5,338 bases of DNA, from positions 1 to 5,338 of the forward strand of contig PFVP01000058.1 in the NCBI GenBank assembly GCA_002790675.1. The letters run 5' to 3'. The stretch is from Candidatus Moranbacteria bacterium CG_4_9_14_3_um_filter_45_14. Lineage in GTDB: Bacteria; Patescibacteriota; Minisyncoccia; Moranbacterales; UBA1568. A program made the position numbers and the translations under genes. Every line of letters begins with the position of its first letter. Within the stretch, counting starts at the first letter, position 1. The notes below the pieces were generated by a model. That model searched no databases. It saw nothing but the letters and a program-made list of their open reading frames with translations, and had not been told where the DNA came from. Shown here in pieces: positions 1 to 5,276 of this stretch.

Positions 1-1
1 T

Positions 2-589
2 GTTGCTTTGGCATCATTGTTCCTTCCTTTTGTGCCACTCCTTCCAGTACAGATTTTACTTCTTGATCTTTTATCTGATTTCCCGATGGTAGCTATTGCC
101 ACTGATACCGTTGATGCAAGAGACTTGAAACAGCCGAAAAATTATCAAGTGCATTCAGTTATTCTTATGGCTACTTTGTTTGGTGTCGTAAGTTCAGTTT
201 TTGATTTTATGCTTTTTGGAAAATTCTTTCATATGGATCCAGCAGTACTCCAAACAGCCTGGTTCCTTCTCAGTATTGCCACCGAAGTGATTCTCATATT
301 TTCTTTTCGGACGCATCTTCCATTTTTCCGTTCACGGAGAATGCCACTTTCTCTCGCACTACTCTCTTTGGGGGTGGTATGTTTTGCATTCATAGTCCCG
401 TTCTCTTCTTTTGGTCAAGAAGCTTTCTTGTTTATTCATCCGACTAAGGAAATGATACAGACAGTTGTCTTGCTCCTTGTTGGATATTTTATGATGACAG
501 AGATAGTGAAATATTTTTATGAACAGCATTTTCATGAGTCTGAGAGAAAAACGATACGTTTCAATCATAAGAGGCACTTTGCACAGTAA
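2..589 (+). CDS. P-type cation-transporting ATPase (MgtA-like, type IIIB), C-terminal part
   Basis: Only the last 195 residues are visible; the frame is open to the left edge, so the catalytic domains (DKTGT, nucleotide binding) lie outside. The protein is the C-terminal membrane domain of a P-type ATPase, which uses ATP to move cations across the inner membrane. The block FLPFVPLLPVQILL (visible residues 7-20), then DLLSD (22-26) and AIATDTVD (31-38), aligns from memory with E. coli MgtA FLPFLPMLPLHLLIQNLLYD...AIPFDNVD. SSVFDF (64-69) and QTAWFLLS (84-91) match MgtA SSIFDI and QSGWFVVG. Further helices are roughly 50-76, 83-103, 115-134 and 150-172, ending in a basic cytosolic tail. The MgtA Gln-Asn before LLYD is Leu-Asp here, which adds an acidic residue near the ion site, so Mg2+ specificity is not assured. 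The nuclease gene starts 3 nt after the TAA. The family is confident; the ion is not. Confidence 0.88.
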   Translation, partial: VALASLFLPFVPLLPVQILLLDLLSDFPMVAIATDTVDARDLKQPKNYQVHSVILMATLFGVVSSVFDFMLFGKFFHMDPAVLQTAWFLLSIATEVILIFSFRTHLPFFRSRRMPLSLALLSLGVVCFAFIVPFSSFGQEAFLFIHPTKEMIQTVVLLLVGYFMMTEIVKYFYEQHFHESERKTIRFNHKRHFAQ

Positions 590-592
590 AGT

Positions 593-1162
593 ATGATGAC
601 GAAAAAACGGAGCATCCTCATATTAGGAATACTTTTCGTTGGCACTATTTTCCTTCTCTTGTTTCTCTTAGATACTGTTTCGAAAAATGATGCGCGTGTA
701 TCGTTCCCTAAATGGAAGACGCTTTTTTTCTCATCACAAAAGTCTTCTTTAGAGGAGAAGGGAAGAGTGAGAAGGGTGGTAGATGGAGATACGATAGAAA
801 TGGAGAATGGAGAGAAAGTGCGATATATCGGTATCAACACCCCAGAGAGTGTCGACCCGAGAAGTGCAATAGAATGTTTTGGTAAAGAGGCGTCAGCCTA
901 TAATAAGAATCTTGTAGAAGGAAAAGAATTAAGACTCGTGAAAGATGTTTCTGATCGGGATACATATGGTAGGCTTCTCCGTTTTGTTTATTTAGCTGAT
1001 GGAACTTTTGTGAATGAACTTCTTGTAAGAGAAGGGTATGCTTTTGTTTCATCGTATCCGCCTGATATTTCCAAACAAGATACCTTTCATCAGGCAGAAG
1101 CTACGGCAAAAAATGAGAAACGTGGTTTATGGAATGAGACGACTTGTAACGGAAAAAAATAA
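593..1162 (+). CDS. Membrane-anchored thermonuclease (staphylococcal nuclease-like, SNase fold)
   Basis: 189 residues. Residues 3-6 are basic (TKKR) and 8-26 are a hydrophobic helix without a clear cleavage site, so the protein is probably anchored with its nuclease domain outside. A linker (27-56) leads into the SNase domain, residues 57-181. Hallmarks are DGDT (64-67, metal ligands), R77 in VRYIGI, NTPE (82-85) and YGR with R127. R77, E85 and R127 correspond to catalytic Arg35, Glu43 and Arg87 of S. aureus nuclease, so the enzyme should be active: Ca2+-dependent phosphodiester cleavage of DNA and RNA. The Asp40 equivalent is N82, a common variant in bacterial homologues. C95 and C185 could form a disulfide. 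A second ATG lies at codon 2, and no good Shine-Dalgarno site is seen; GAGG is 18 nt upstream, so translation may be coupled to the ATPase gene 3 nt before. A role in breaking down external nucleic acids for nucleotide supply is inference. Confidence 0.93.
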   Translation: MMTKKRSILILGILFVGTIFLLLFLLDTVSKNDARVSFPKWKTLFFSSQKSSLEEKGRVRRVVDGDTIEMENGEKVRYIGINTPESVDPRSAIECFGKEASAYNKNLVEGKELRLVKDVSDRDTYGRLLRFVYLADGTFVNELLVREGYAFVSSYPPDISKQDTFHQAEATAKNEKRGLWNETTCNGKK

Positions 1163-1171
1163 CAGGGCATA

Positions 1172-1222
1172 AAAAAAGAAAATGAAAATGCCCGGTTTCT
1201 CGTTGAGGAACTGGGCATTTTT
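1172..1222. terminator. Bidirectional intrinsic terminator between convergent genes
   Basis: Arms 1187-1201 and 1205-1219 pair over 15 consecutive positions (two of them G-U) around a GTT loop. Reading +, the stem ends in TTTTT (1218-1222) and terminates the ATPase-nuclease unit. Reading -, it is followed by a T-rich run (complement of 1171-1186, including seven Ts) and lies 14 nt past the stop of the small minus-strand gene. A third GGGCAT at 1165-1170 could compete for the ATGCCC of the left arm. Confidence 0.9.
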
Positions 1223-1233
1223 CATGTAAGACA

Positions 1234-1428
1234 CTATCCGAAGAATATAGGTTGTTTGTAACGCTGATAAAGAATCACTTCGATCTCTTCGTCATTTTTC
1301 GCTACTTCCAAAGACTCTTCTTCGGCGATGAGTTGATCGTCGATGCCTGGCATTGAGGGCATGTTGATGGGAATATGCCTATCTCCCACTATCGTCCAAA
1401 ATGCCGTTGCTTGCATCCTTAGTGTCAT
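1234..1428 (-). CDS. Small protein of unknown function, 64 residues
   Basis: I do not recognise this protein. It begins MTLRMQATAFWTIVGD, has a Pro/Met-rich stretch (PINMPSMPG, about residues 20-28), then an acidic, probably helical part (DDQLIAEEESLEVAKNDEEIEV, about 30-51) and ends YQRYKQPIFFG. There is no membrane helix, signal peptide or Cys metal site. The ATG at 1428 was chosen over a GTG six bases upstream because GGAAGGAG sits 9 nt before the ATG; for the GTG the spacing would be only 3 nt. It has its own promoter (1557-1585) just past thrS and a terminator 14 nt after its stop, so it looks like a monocistronic gene. Those signals, more than the protein sequence, make it real. Function unknown. 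Confidence 0.72.
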   Translation of the reverse strand: MTLRMQATAFWTIVGDRHIPINMPSMPGIDDQLIAEEESLEVAKNDEEIEVILYQRYKQPIFFG

Positions 1429-1550
1429 TTTCACTTACTCCTTCCCAGTTTCTGTCATTGTTTTGCTCTTCGGTAAAAAGAGCCCCCTTTAACGGAAAAA
1501 TCCATCCCAAAACATATCTTCCGATTACGAAGTGACGGATATTTCCCGTT
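1429..1550 (-). promoter_or_regulatory. Foldable 5' leader of the 64-residue gene
   Basis: About 122 nt lie between the predicted transcription start (near 1550) and the ATG. The first bases AACGG (1550-1546) can pair with CCGTT (1495-1491), and the pairing continues with AAAT against ATTT. Inside this, ATATCCG faces CGG...ATAT with a 3-nt bulge. A separate hairpin has the perfect stem GCTCTT/AAGAGC (1465-1483) with a 7-nt loop, about 20 nt before the Shine-Dalgarno site. No known riboswitch class is recognised. A regulatory role is inference. Confidence 0.35.
1438..1445 (-). promoter_or_regulatory. Strong Shine-Dalgarno site of the 64-residue gene
   Basis: GGAAGGAG on the minus strand, 9 nt before the ATG at 1428. 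It decides the start codon. It is the only clear Shine-Dalgarno site in the window: thrS and the DUF4012 gene have none. Confidence 0.8.
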
Positions 1551-1556
1551 ATTCTT

Positions 1557-1585
1557 TTTATAACATACTTTGTATATTCTCGCAA
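1557..1585 (-). promoter_or_regulatory. Sigma70-type promoter of the 64-residue gene
   Basis: On the minus strand, TTGCGA (1585-1580), a 17-nt spacer, then TATAAA (1562-1557) preceded by TG one base before (extended -10, TGTTATAAA). It starts right at the thrS stop codon. The predicted start of transcription is near 1550. Confidence 0.65.
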
Positions 1586-1587
1586 TA

Positions 1588-3330
1588 CTAGGCCTTATCT
1601 CGAATAATCGTTTCAAAAAGGGTGATACATTCTTCCAGAGTTTTTGTTCCGAGCGATCCTTCGCCTCGATGTTCGAGCGTAATGTTTTCTCCCGCTACTT
1701 CTTTGTCACCAATGATGATGAGATAGGGGATCTTGGCCACTTTGGCATTCCGCACACGTTTGCCAAGCGATTCATTGTCGAGGTCAAGGTCGACACGGAT
1801 ATTCTTTTCTTTGAGAGCATCGGACACTTCCTTGGCATACGCCTGATGACTTTCTCCGATAGGAAGGACGACGACTTGAACCGGTGCGAGCCAAAGAGGA
1901 AAGACTCCAGCATAGTGTTCGATGAGAACACTCAAGAATCGTTCGATGGATCCCATAATGGCCGCGTGAATCATCACAATGCGTTCCTTTTCTCCTTTTT
2001 CATTGATGCAAGTCAAATCGAAACGTTCTGGCATATTCATATCGAGTTGTATCGTCGCTACTTGCCATGATCGCCCGAGAGCATCCTTGACCATGAAATC
2101 GAGTTTGGGTCCATAAAAAGCTGCCTCGCCTATTCCTTCCAAGGCATCGGCATTTTTTTCTTTGATTATTTCTTCGAGAATATTCTCAGCCGTTTGCCAA
2201 CGCTCTTTATCGCCGAGAAATCTATCTGGTTCTTCTGGATTGTGTTTGGAAATACGTACCTGCATTTCAAATCCAAATGTATCGTAGAATGTATGAATGA
2301 TATCCCATACTTTGAGAAATTCTCCTTTCACCTGATCGAAGCGACAGAAGACGTGAGCATCATCTTGGGTGAAGGCACGTACACGAGAAAGTCCAGCTAG
2401 CTCACCAGTTTGTTCATCTCGGTAACACATTGTTGAGTTGGCATATCGTTGAGGGAGCTCACGATAACTCATTAATTTTCGTGCATAGATCTGTGTATGA
2501 TGAGGACAATTCATAGGTTTCATAGCGAACTCGTGTCCTTCACGAGTCGTGATACGGAACAGTTCGTCTTTGAATTTGTCCCAGTGACCACTTTTTTCGT
2601 ACAAGTCCTTTTTGGTGATATGAGGAATCTCAACCTTCTCATACCCGTAGCGTTTGCGGAGTTCCCATACGTAATCATCAAGAAGATTCCGAACCAAAGT
2701 GCCTCGAGGAGTCCACAAAGGGAGTCCTTGTCCAACCAAGTCTGAAAAGATGAAGAGATCCATCTCAACACCGAGCTTCTTGTGGTCGCGTTTTTTAGCT
2801 TCTTCTTGTTGTGTGAGGTATGCTCTCAGTTCTGCTTCGGTAGCGAAGGCTGTCCCGTAGACACGAGTGAGCATCGGGTTCTTCTCATCACCGCGGAAGT
2901 AGGCACCGGCCAAGTGGGTGAGAGTGAATGATTTAGCATCGATTTCACTGGTATTCTCTACATGCCTTCCTTCGCAGAGGTCGATGAAGTCACCGGTAGA
3001 ATAGAGACTTACAGCCTCACCGCTTTTCTCGATGTCGTCGATGATGGCAAGCTTGTAGGGATTGTTGGCAAAATGTATGCGAGCCTCCTCTATCGAAACT
3101 TCCTTGCGTATGAATGGAAGTTTTTTGTTGATTTGTTTGCGCATTGTTTTCTCGAAGGCTTTCAGATCTTCCGGTGTAGGAGTCTTGCCCTCGCTGAAAT
3201 CGATATCGTAATAGAAACCATTTTCGGTGACAGGGCCGACGGAGAGTTTGGCATCCTGATCGTGTTCGAGCACCGCTATAGCGAGCAGATGAGCCAAAGA
3301 ATGACGTATATTGTAGAGTTTTTCTTCCAT
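1588..3330 (-). CDS. thrS: Threonine--tRNA ligase (ThrRS) without TGS domain
   Basis: 580 residues from the ATG at 3330. The enzyme charges tRNA-Thr with threonine in the cytosol, using ATP, and hydrolyses mischarged Ser-tRNA-Thr. It starts directly in the editing domain: HSLAH (H10, H14) and CEGRHV (C119, H123) match the HxxxH and CxxxH editing motifs, so editing should work. The class II catalytic core runs from about 190 to 480. Zinc ligands are C275 (MNCPHH), H326 (DDAHVF) and H455 (MIHAAI). Motif 2 is around CYRDE (302-306), FYGPKLDF is at 405-412, and the motif 3 Arg is R464 (GSIERF). The anticodon-binding domain is about 482-580. E. coli ThrRS has 642 residues; the missing part is its N-terminal TGS domain. 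H455 is followed by Ala where E. coli has Arg. A TTG at 3360 would add 10 residues but overlaps the promoter. No Shine-Dalgarno site is seen. Confidence 0.97.
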   Translation of the reverse strand: MEEKLYNIRHSLAHLLAIAVLEHDQDAKLSVGPVTENGFYYDIDFSEGKTPTPEDLKAFEKTMRKQINKKLPFIRKEVSIEEARIHFANNPYKLAIIDDIEKSGEAVSLYSTGDFIDLCEGRHVENTSEIDAKSFTLTHLAGAYFRGDEKNPMLTRVYGTAFATEAELRAYLTQQEEAKKRDHKKLGVEMDLFIFSDLVGQGLPLWTPRGTLVRNLLDDYVWELRKRYGYEKVEIPHITKKDLYEKSGHWDKFKDELFRITTREGHEFAMKPMNCPHHTQIYARKLMSYRELPQRYANSTMCYRDEQTGELAGLSRVRAFTQDDAHVFCRFDQVKGEFLKVWDIIHTFYDTFGFEMQVRISKHNPEEPDRFLGDKERWQTAENILEEIIKEKNADALEGIGEAAFYGPKLDFMVKDALGRSWQVATIQLDMNMPERFDLTCINEKGEKERIVMIHAAIMGSIERFLSVLIEHYAGVFPLWLAPVQVVVLPIGESHQAYAKEVSDALKEKNIRVDLDLDNESLGKRVRNAKVAKIPYLIIIGDKEVAGENITLEHRGEGSLGTKTLEECITLFETIIRDKA

Positions 3331-3337
3331 ATCTCTG

Positions 3338-3366
3338 AGTATAGTAGCTTTTACTGACAATGTAAA
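3338..3366 (-). promoter_or_regulatory. thrS promoter, predicted to give a leaderless mRNA
   Basis: On the minus strand, TTTACA (3366-3361), a 17-nt spacer, then TATACT (3343-3338). Only 7 nt separate the -10 box from the ATG at 3330, which places the transcription start at or within a base or two of the A of the ATG. This fits the absence of a Shine-Dalgarno site. A weaker alternative -10 (TACAAT) lies further upstream. Confidence 0.6.
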
Positions 3367-3396
3367 TTGTAAGAATTGCGAGTATTATTTACAGCT

Positions 3397-3567
3397 GTTT
3401 CTTCCTATTTTCTTTTGGGAGCACACTCGATCACCGAAGCCCGTTTTACTCCTTCCTGTTTCCCCTTCGCTCTTTTTACTTTTCAATAAGCAAAAAACCA
3501 TGCCTGCCGGCAGGCAGGCATGCCCGCTTTGGGGAAACAAGTCTTCCAAAAGAAAATGGGAAGAAAC
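3397..3567. repeat. 171-bp element bounded by 25-bp inverted repeats
   Basis: Arms 3397-3421 and 3543-3567 are inverted copies with two differences in 25 bases (T3406 facing G3558, G3419 facing T3545); both are G-U compatible on the + strand RNA. A second nested pair is TGTTTCCCC (3457-3465) with GGGGAAACA (3531-3539), and within that lies the perfect palindrome at 3499-3522. No target-site duplication is visible and the element has no coding capacity. It fills most of the gap between the DUF4012 gene and thrS. It could be a small non-autonomous mobile element or a structured intergenic repeat; the sequence alone does not decide. Confidence 0.65.
3492..3522 (-). terminator. Intrinsic terminator of the DUF4012 gene, built on a CPR-type palindrome
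   Basis: Arms 3499-3508 (CATGCCTGCC) and 3513-3522 (GGCAGGCATG) form a perfect 10-bp stem around a 4-nt loop. Read on the minus strand the stem is followed by G and TTTTTT (complement of 3492-3497). It lies about 95 nt past the DUF4012 stop codon and before thrS. On the + strand no T run follows, so it acts in one direction. Confidence 0.75.
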
Positions 3568-3616
3568 GTGATAGGAAATGAATGATAAATAACGCTGTTT
3601 ATTCTTACATGCCAAT

Positions 3617-5041
3617 CTATTTCTTCTCTTCTACTGTTTGGATGGAAAAGTTGAGATCTTTCTTCAGTTCAGTAGTTTGGTCGTAGGTTTTACCATCTTT
3701 GGTTTTGAGGTGGACGGTGACAGGAATCGTGCCGACGCCAGATTGCTTCTGAATCAAGAGATGATAATTTTCCGCAGTAATTGTATTGGGGAGTTCGTAG
3801 GTGAGAGTCGTGTGGACATCGCTTTGTCCTATTTCTACATCAACAAATCCACCGAAGTAAGTTTTATTGAAAGCTTCTTTGGTGGTGACAGCGTTGATCA
3901 TAAAGCGAGTGAGGAAGATGGATCCTTTGGGGACGTAGGCGCGGAGATAGGTGTGGTAGTCGCTGGTGCGCCAGTTGCCGTAGGGAGCGGTATTCTGATA
4001 GGTATAAACAATTGTCCCTGTCGGTTTCTCTCCTGTAAAGTCAGCCGTGTATTCAAGCGAGCGTTTGATATAGAAATCCGTTTTGAGTGCTCCCATATTG
4101 GCATCCACGAGCATCAGATAATCGTTGTTCCAGTCTTTGGAAACGCTCCCATCCCAATGGACGCTTTCTACGAGTGACTGAAGAGTAGGATCTTTGAAGA
4201 AAAGCATCACATCTTTGTTGCGCAGTTCTGTCTGGGCAAATTCTGCTAGTTTCGGAATATTGGGAACAGTGACCGATCGCTTCATAATTTCTGCAGCAAT
4301 CTTTTTCATAATCAATTTTCGTGCCTGCTTGAGTTCTGCAGGAACGTCCTCTCCGAGGTAGGCTCTTTCTACGCGGTCTTCGAGTTTCTGCGCACCATCG
4401 GTACTGGTATAGATATTGGAATCACCAGCGATTTGAATCGGTCCGGTCAGAGCGAGGATATTGTTGAAGGTGGGGGAATTGACAGCAATGACACCGTCAA
4501 ATGCTTCGCGTCCTCCGGCCAGACGATAAAAATACTGTGCCTTCTCTGCGTTGGTCGGGAAATCAGGTGAAAAATTGGAATCGCGAAACTTCCATTTCTT
4601 GAGTTGTATCTTGCGTGCGAATGGATAGGGGGTAGGTACATCGGCGGAAATACGCTGATCAAGGAGATTGGCATCTTCGACAAGGGTTGATGTGACTTCA
4701 CCATTTTTCGTTTTGATGATGGCGTACTGTCCGAGGAATCCTCCACCTGGGCGGAGCTCATCGCTATTTTGAAGGAGGATGAGGAACGTATGTGTTTGAT
4801 CGTCTTGCTTTGTTATGGCTTCGATGAGCTTGTTCACTACCTCGATTTCTTTCTTCGTATCCGGAGCGATAGGGAGAAGCTTCGAAACTTTTTGGAAAAG
4901 GTTGAAAGAGTTCGCAGCAAATTCTGTCTTGTGTGTCATAGCATAGGAAAACAAAAAAATGCCTCCTCCTATGAAGAGACTGAAAAGAGTGATGATAATG
5001 ATGCGTTTACGAGTGAAAAATGAAGCTAAAGATAAATGCAT
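3617..5041 (-). CDS. DUF4012 family membrane-anchored protein
   Basis: 474 residues, function unknown. RKR (11-13) and a hydrophobic helix (about 14-34) give an N-terminal anchor, with the rest predicted outside the membrane. The DUF4012 signature is clear: LILLQNSDELRPGGGFLGQYA (88-108), then KKWKFRDSNFSPDFPTNAEKA (148-168), where such proteins carry an RDSN.SPDFP stretch, then FDGVIAVNSP (181-190) and NDYLMLVDANMGALKTDFYI (306-325). The C-terminal part (about 340-465) is rich in beta-type sequence. Many family members are longer, about 550-700 residues; this one looks complete, with a short N-terminal region. The ATG at 5041 has no Shine-Dalgarno site, and AGAGG (5069-5073) can pair with CCTCT next to the ATG. 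A promoter lies about 35 nt upstream and a terminator follows the gene, so it is probably transcribed alone. The similarity to LytR-CpsA-Psr proteins sometimes noted for the family is not relied on here. Confidence 0.92.
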   Translation of the reverse strand: MHLSLASFFTRKRIIIITLFSLFIGGGIFLFSYAMTHKTEFAANSFNLFQKVSKLLPIAPDTKKEIEVVNKLIEAITKQDDQTHTFLILLQNSDELRPGGGFLGQYAIIKTKNGEVTSTLVEDANLLDQRISADVPTPYPFARKIQLKKWKFRDSNFSPDFPTNAEKAQYFYRLAGGREAFDGVIAVNSPTFNNILALTGPIQIAGDSNIYTSTDGAQKLEDRVERAYLGEDVPAELKQARKLIMKKIAAEIMKRSVTVPNIPKLAEFAQTELRNKDVMLFFKDPTLQSLVESVHWDGSVSKDWNNDYLMLVDANMGALKTDFYIKRSLEYTADFTGEKPTGTIVYTYQNTAPYGNWRTSDYHTYLRAYVPKGSIFLTRFMINAVTTKEAFNKTYFGGFVDVEIGQSDVHTTLTYELPNTITAENYHLLIQKQSGVGTIPVTVHLKTKDGKTYDQTTELKKDLNFSIQTVEEKK

Positions 5042-5074
5042 AGAGGATAAAAAACGAATTAAAACAGCCCTCTT

Positions 5075-5103
5075 AGTGTATCAGGAGTAGGACGGTTTGA
5101 AAA
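5075..5103 (-). promoter_or_regulatory. Promoter of the DUF4012 gene
   Basis: On the minus strand, TTTTCA (5103-5098), a 17-nt spacer, then TACACT (5080-5075) with TG one base upstream (extended -10, TGATACACT). The predicted start near 5068 gives a leader of about 27 nt. The -35 box is the complement of the plus-strand promoter's -35 box, offset by one base. Confidence 0.55.
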
Positions 5104-5142
5104 GGTAACCTATATAGAGTACAATGGTACTGGTTTGAAAAG
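5094..5142 (+). repeat. Direct repeat of GGTTTGAAAAG
   Basis: Two perfect 11-bp copies, 5094-5104 and 5132-5142, start 38 bp apart. The first contains the -35 box of the plus-strand promoter; the second begins at its predicted transcription start. They could be a regulator's binding sites or a small duplication. Confidence 0.5.
5097..5125 (+). promoter_or_regulatory. Sigma70-type promoter pointing toward the tRNA
   Basis: TTGAAA (5097-5102), a 17-nt spacer and TACAAT (5120-5125), close to consensus, with transcription predicted from about 5132. AGTAC/GTACT (5118-5131) forms a 5-bp inverted repeat across the -10 box and could be an operator. The transcript would carry about 145 nt ahead of the tRNA; no open frame of any length is seen there. 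Confidence 0.6.
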
Positions 5143-5196
5143 CGGGCAGAGGACTCGTCTGTCGTATAGACAAGTAGTGGTTAGTTTCGGTGTATA

Positions 5197-5252
5197 GGCA
5201 GGCAGGTAATACACGACTCCGCCAGAGGTTTACCTGCCGTAGGCATGGCGGA
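5197..5252. repeat. CPR-type palindromic repeat with interleaved arms
   Basis: Two inverted repeats cross each other: GGCAGGTAA (5201-5209) with TTACCTGCC (5230-5238), and TCCGCCA (5218-5224) with TGGCGGA (5246-5252). A short TGCC-GTA-GGCA hairpin (5235-5245) also fits. It shares the 10-mer GGCAGGCAGG (5197-5206) with the terminator palindrome (3509-3518) and AGGCATG (5241-5247) with 3516-3522. The same repeat family probably underlies both sites. Confidence 0.6.
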
Positions 5253-5256
5253 TAAA
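5229..5256 (+). promoter_or_regulatory. Possible proximal promoter of the tRNA-Gly gene
   Basis: TTTACC (5229-5234), a 16-nt spacer and GATAAA (5251-5256), each matching four of six consensus bases, would start transcription about 14 nt before the tRNA. It lies within the palindromic repeat. It is weaker than the promoter at 5097-5125. Confidence 0.25.
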
Positions 5257-5276
5257 TTTCCTGAGAGCATTATAAA

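Noticed and set aside
1379..1585. 68-codon open frame (-) starting with TTG right after thrS
   Set aside because: It has no ribosome site, begins inside the promoter and overlaps the 64-residue gene, which has much better signals.
1570..2070. 166-codon open frame on the + strand
   Set aside because: It is antisense to thrS, whose protein is unmistakable; the frame is open only because of thrS codon use. The same holds for 2962-3357.
3331..3360. Ten-codon N-terminal extension of thrS from TTG
   Set aside because: No ribosome site precedes the TTG, and the extension overlaps the promoter spacer and -10 box. The ATG at 3330 fits the usual start of TGS-less ThrRS.
3385..3615. 76-codon open frame (-) across the gap between the DUF4012 gene and thrS
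   Set aside because: It runs through the inverted repeats and the terminator; the SGHACLPAG stretch is just the translated palindrome, and the composition is not protein-like.
3638..4177. 179-codon open frame on the + strand
   Set aside because: It is antisense to the DUF4012 gene, with no family resemblance and no ribosome site.
5132..5190. Second tRNA: GTCT/AGAC stem with a 7-nt loop at 5157-5171 resembling an anticodon arm (CGT)
   Set aside because: No acceptor, D or T arm can be fitted around it, and the stem is only 4 bp.
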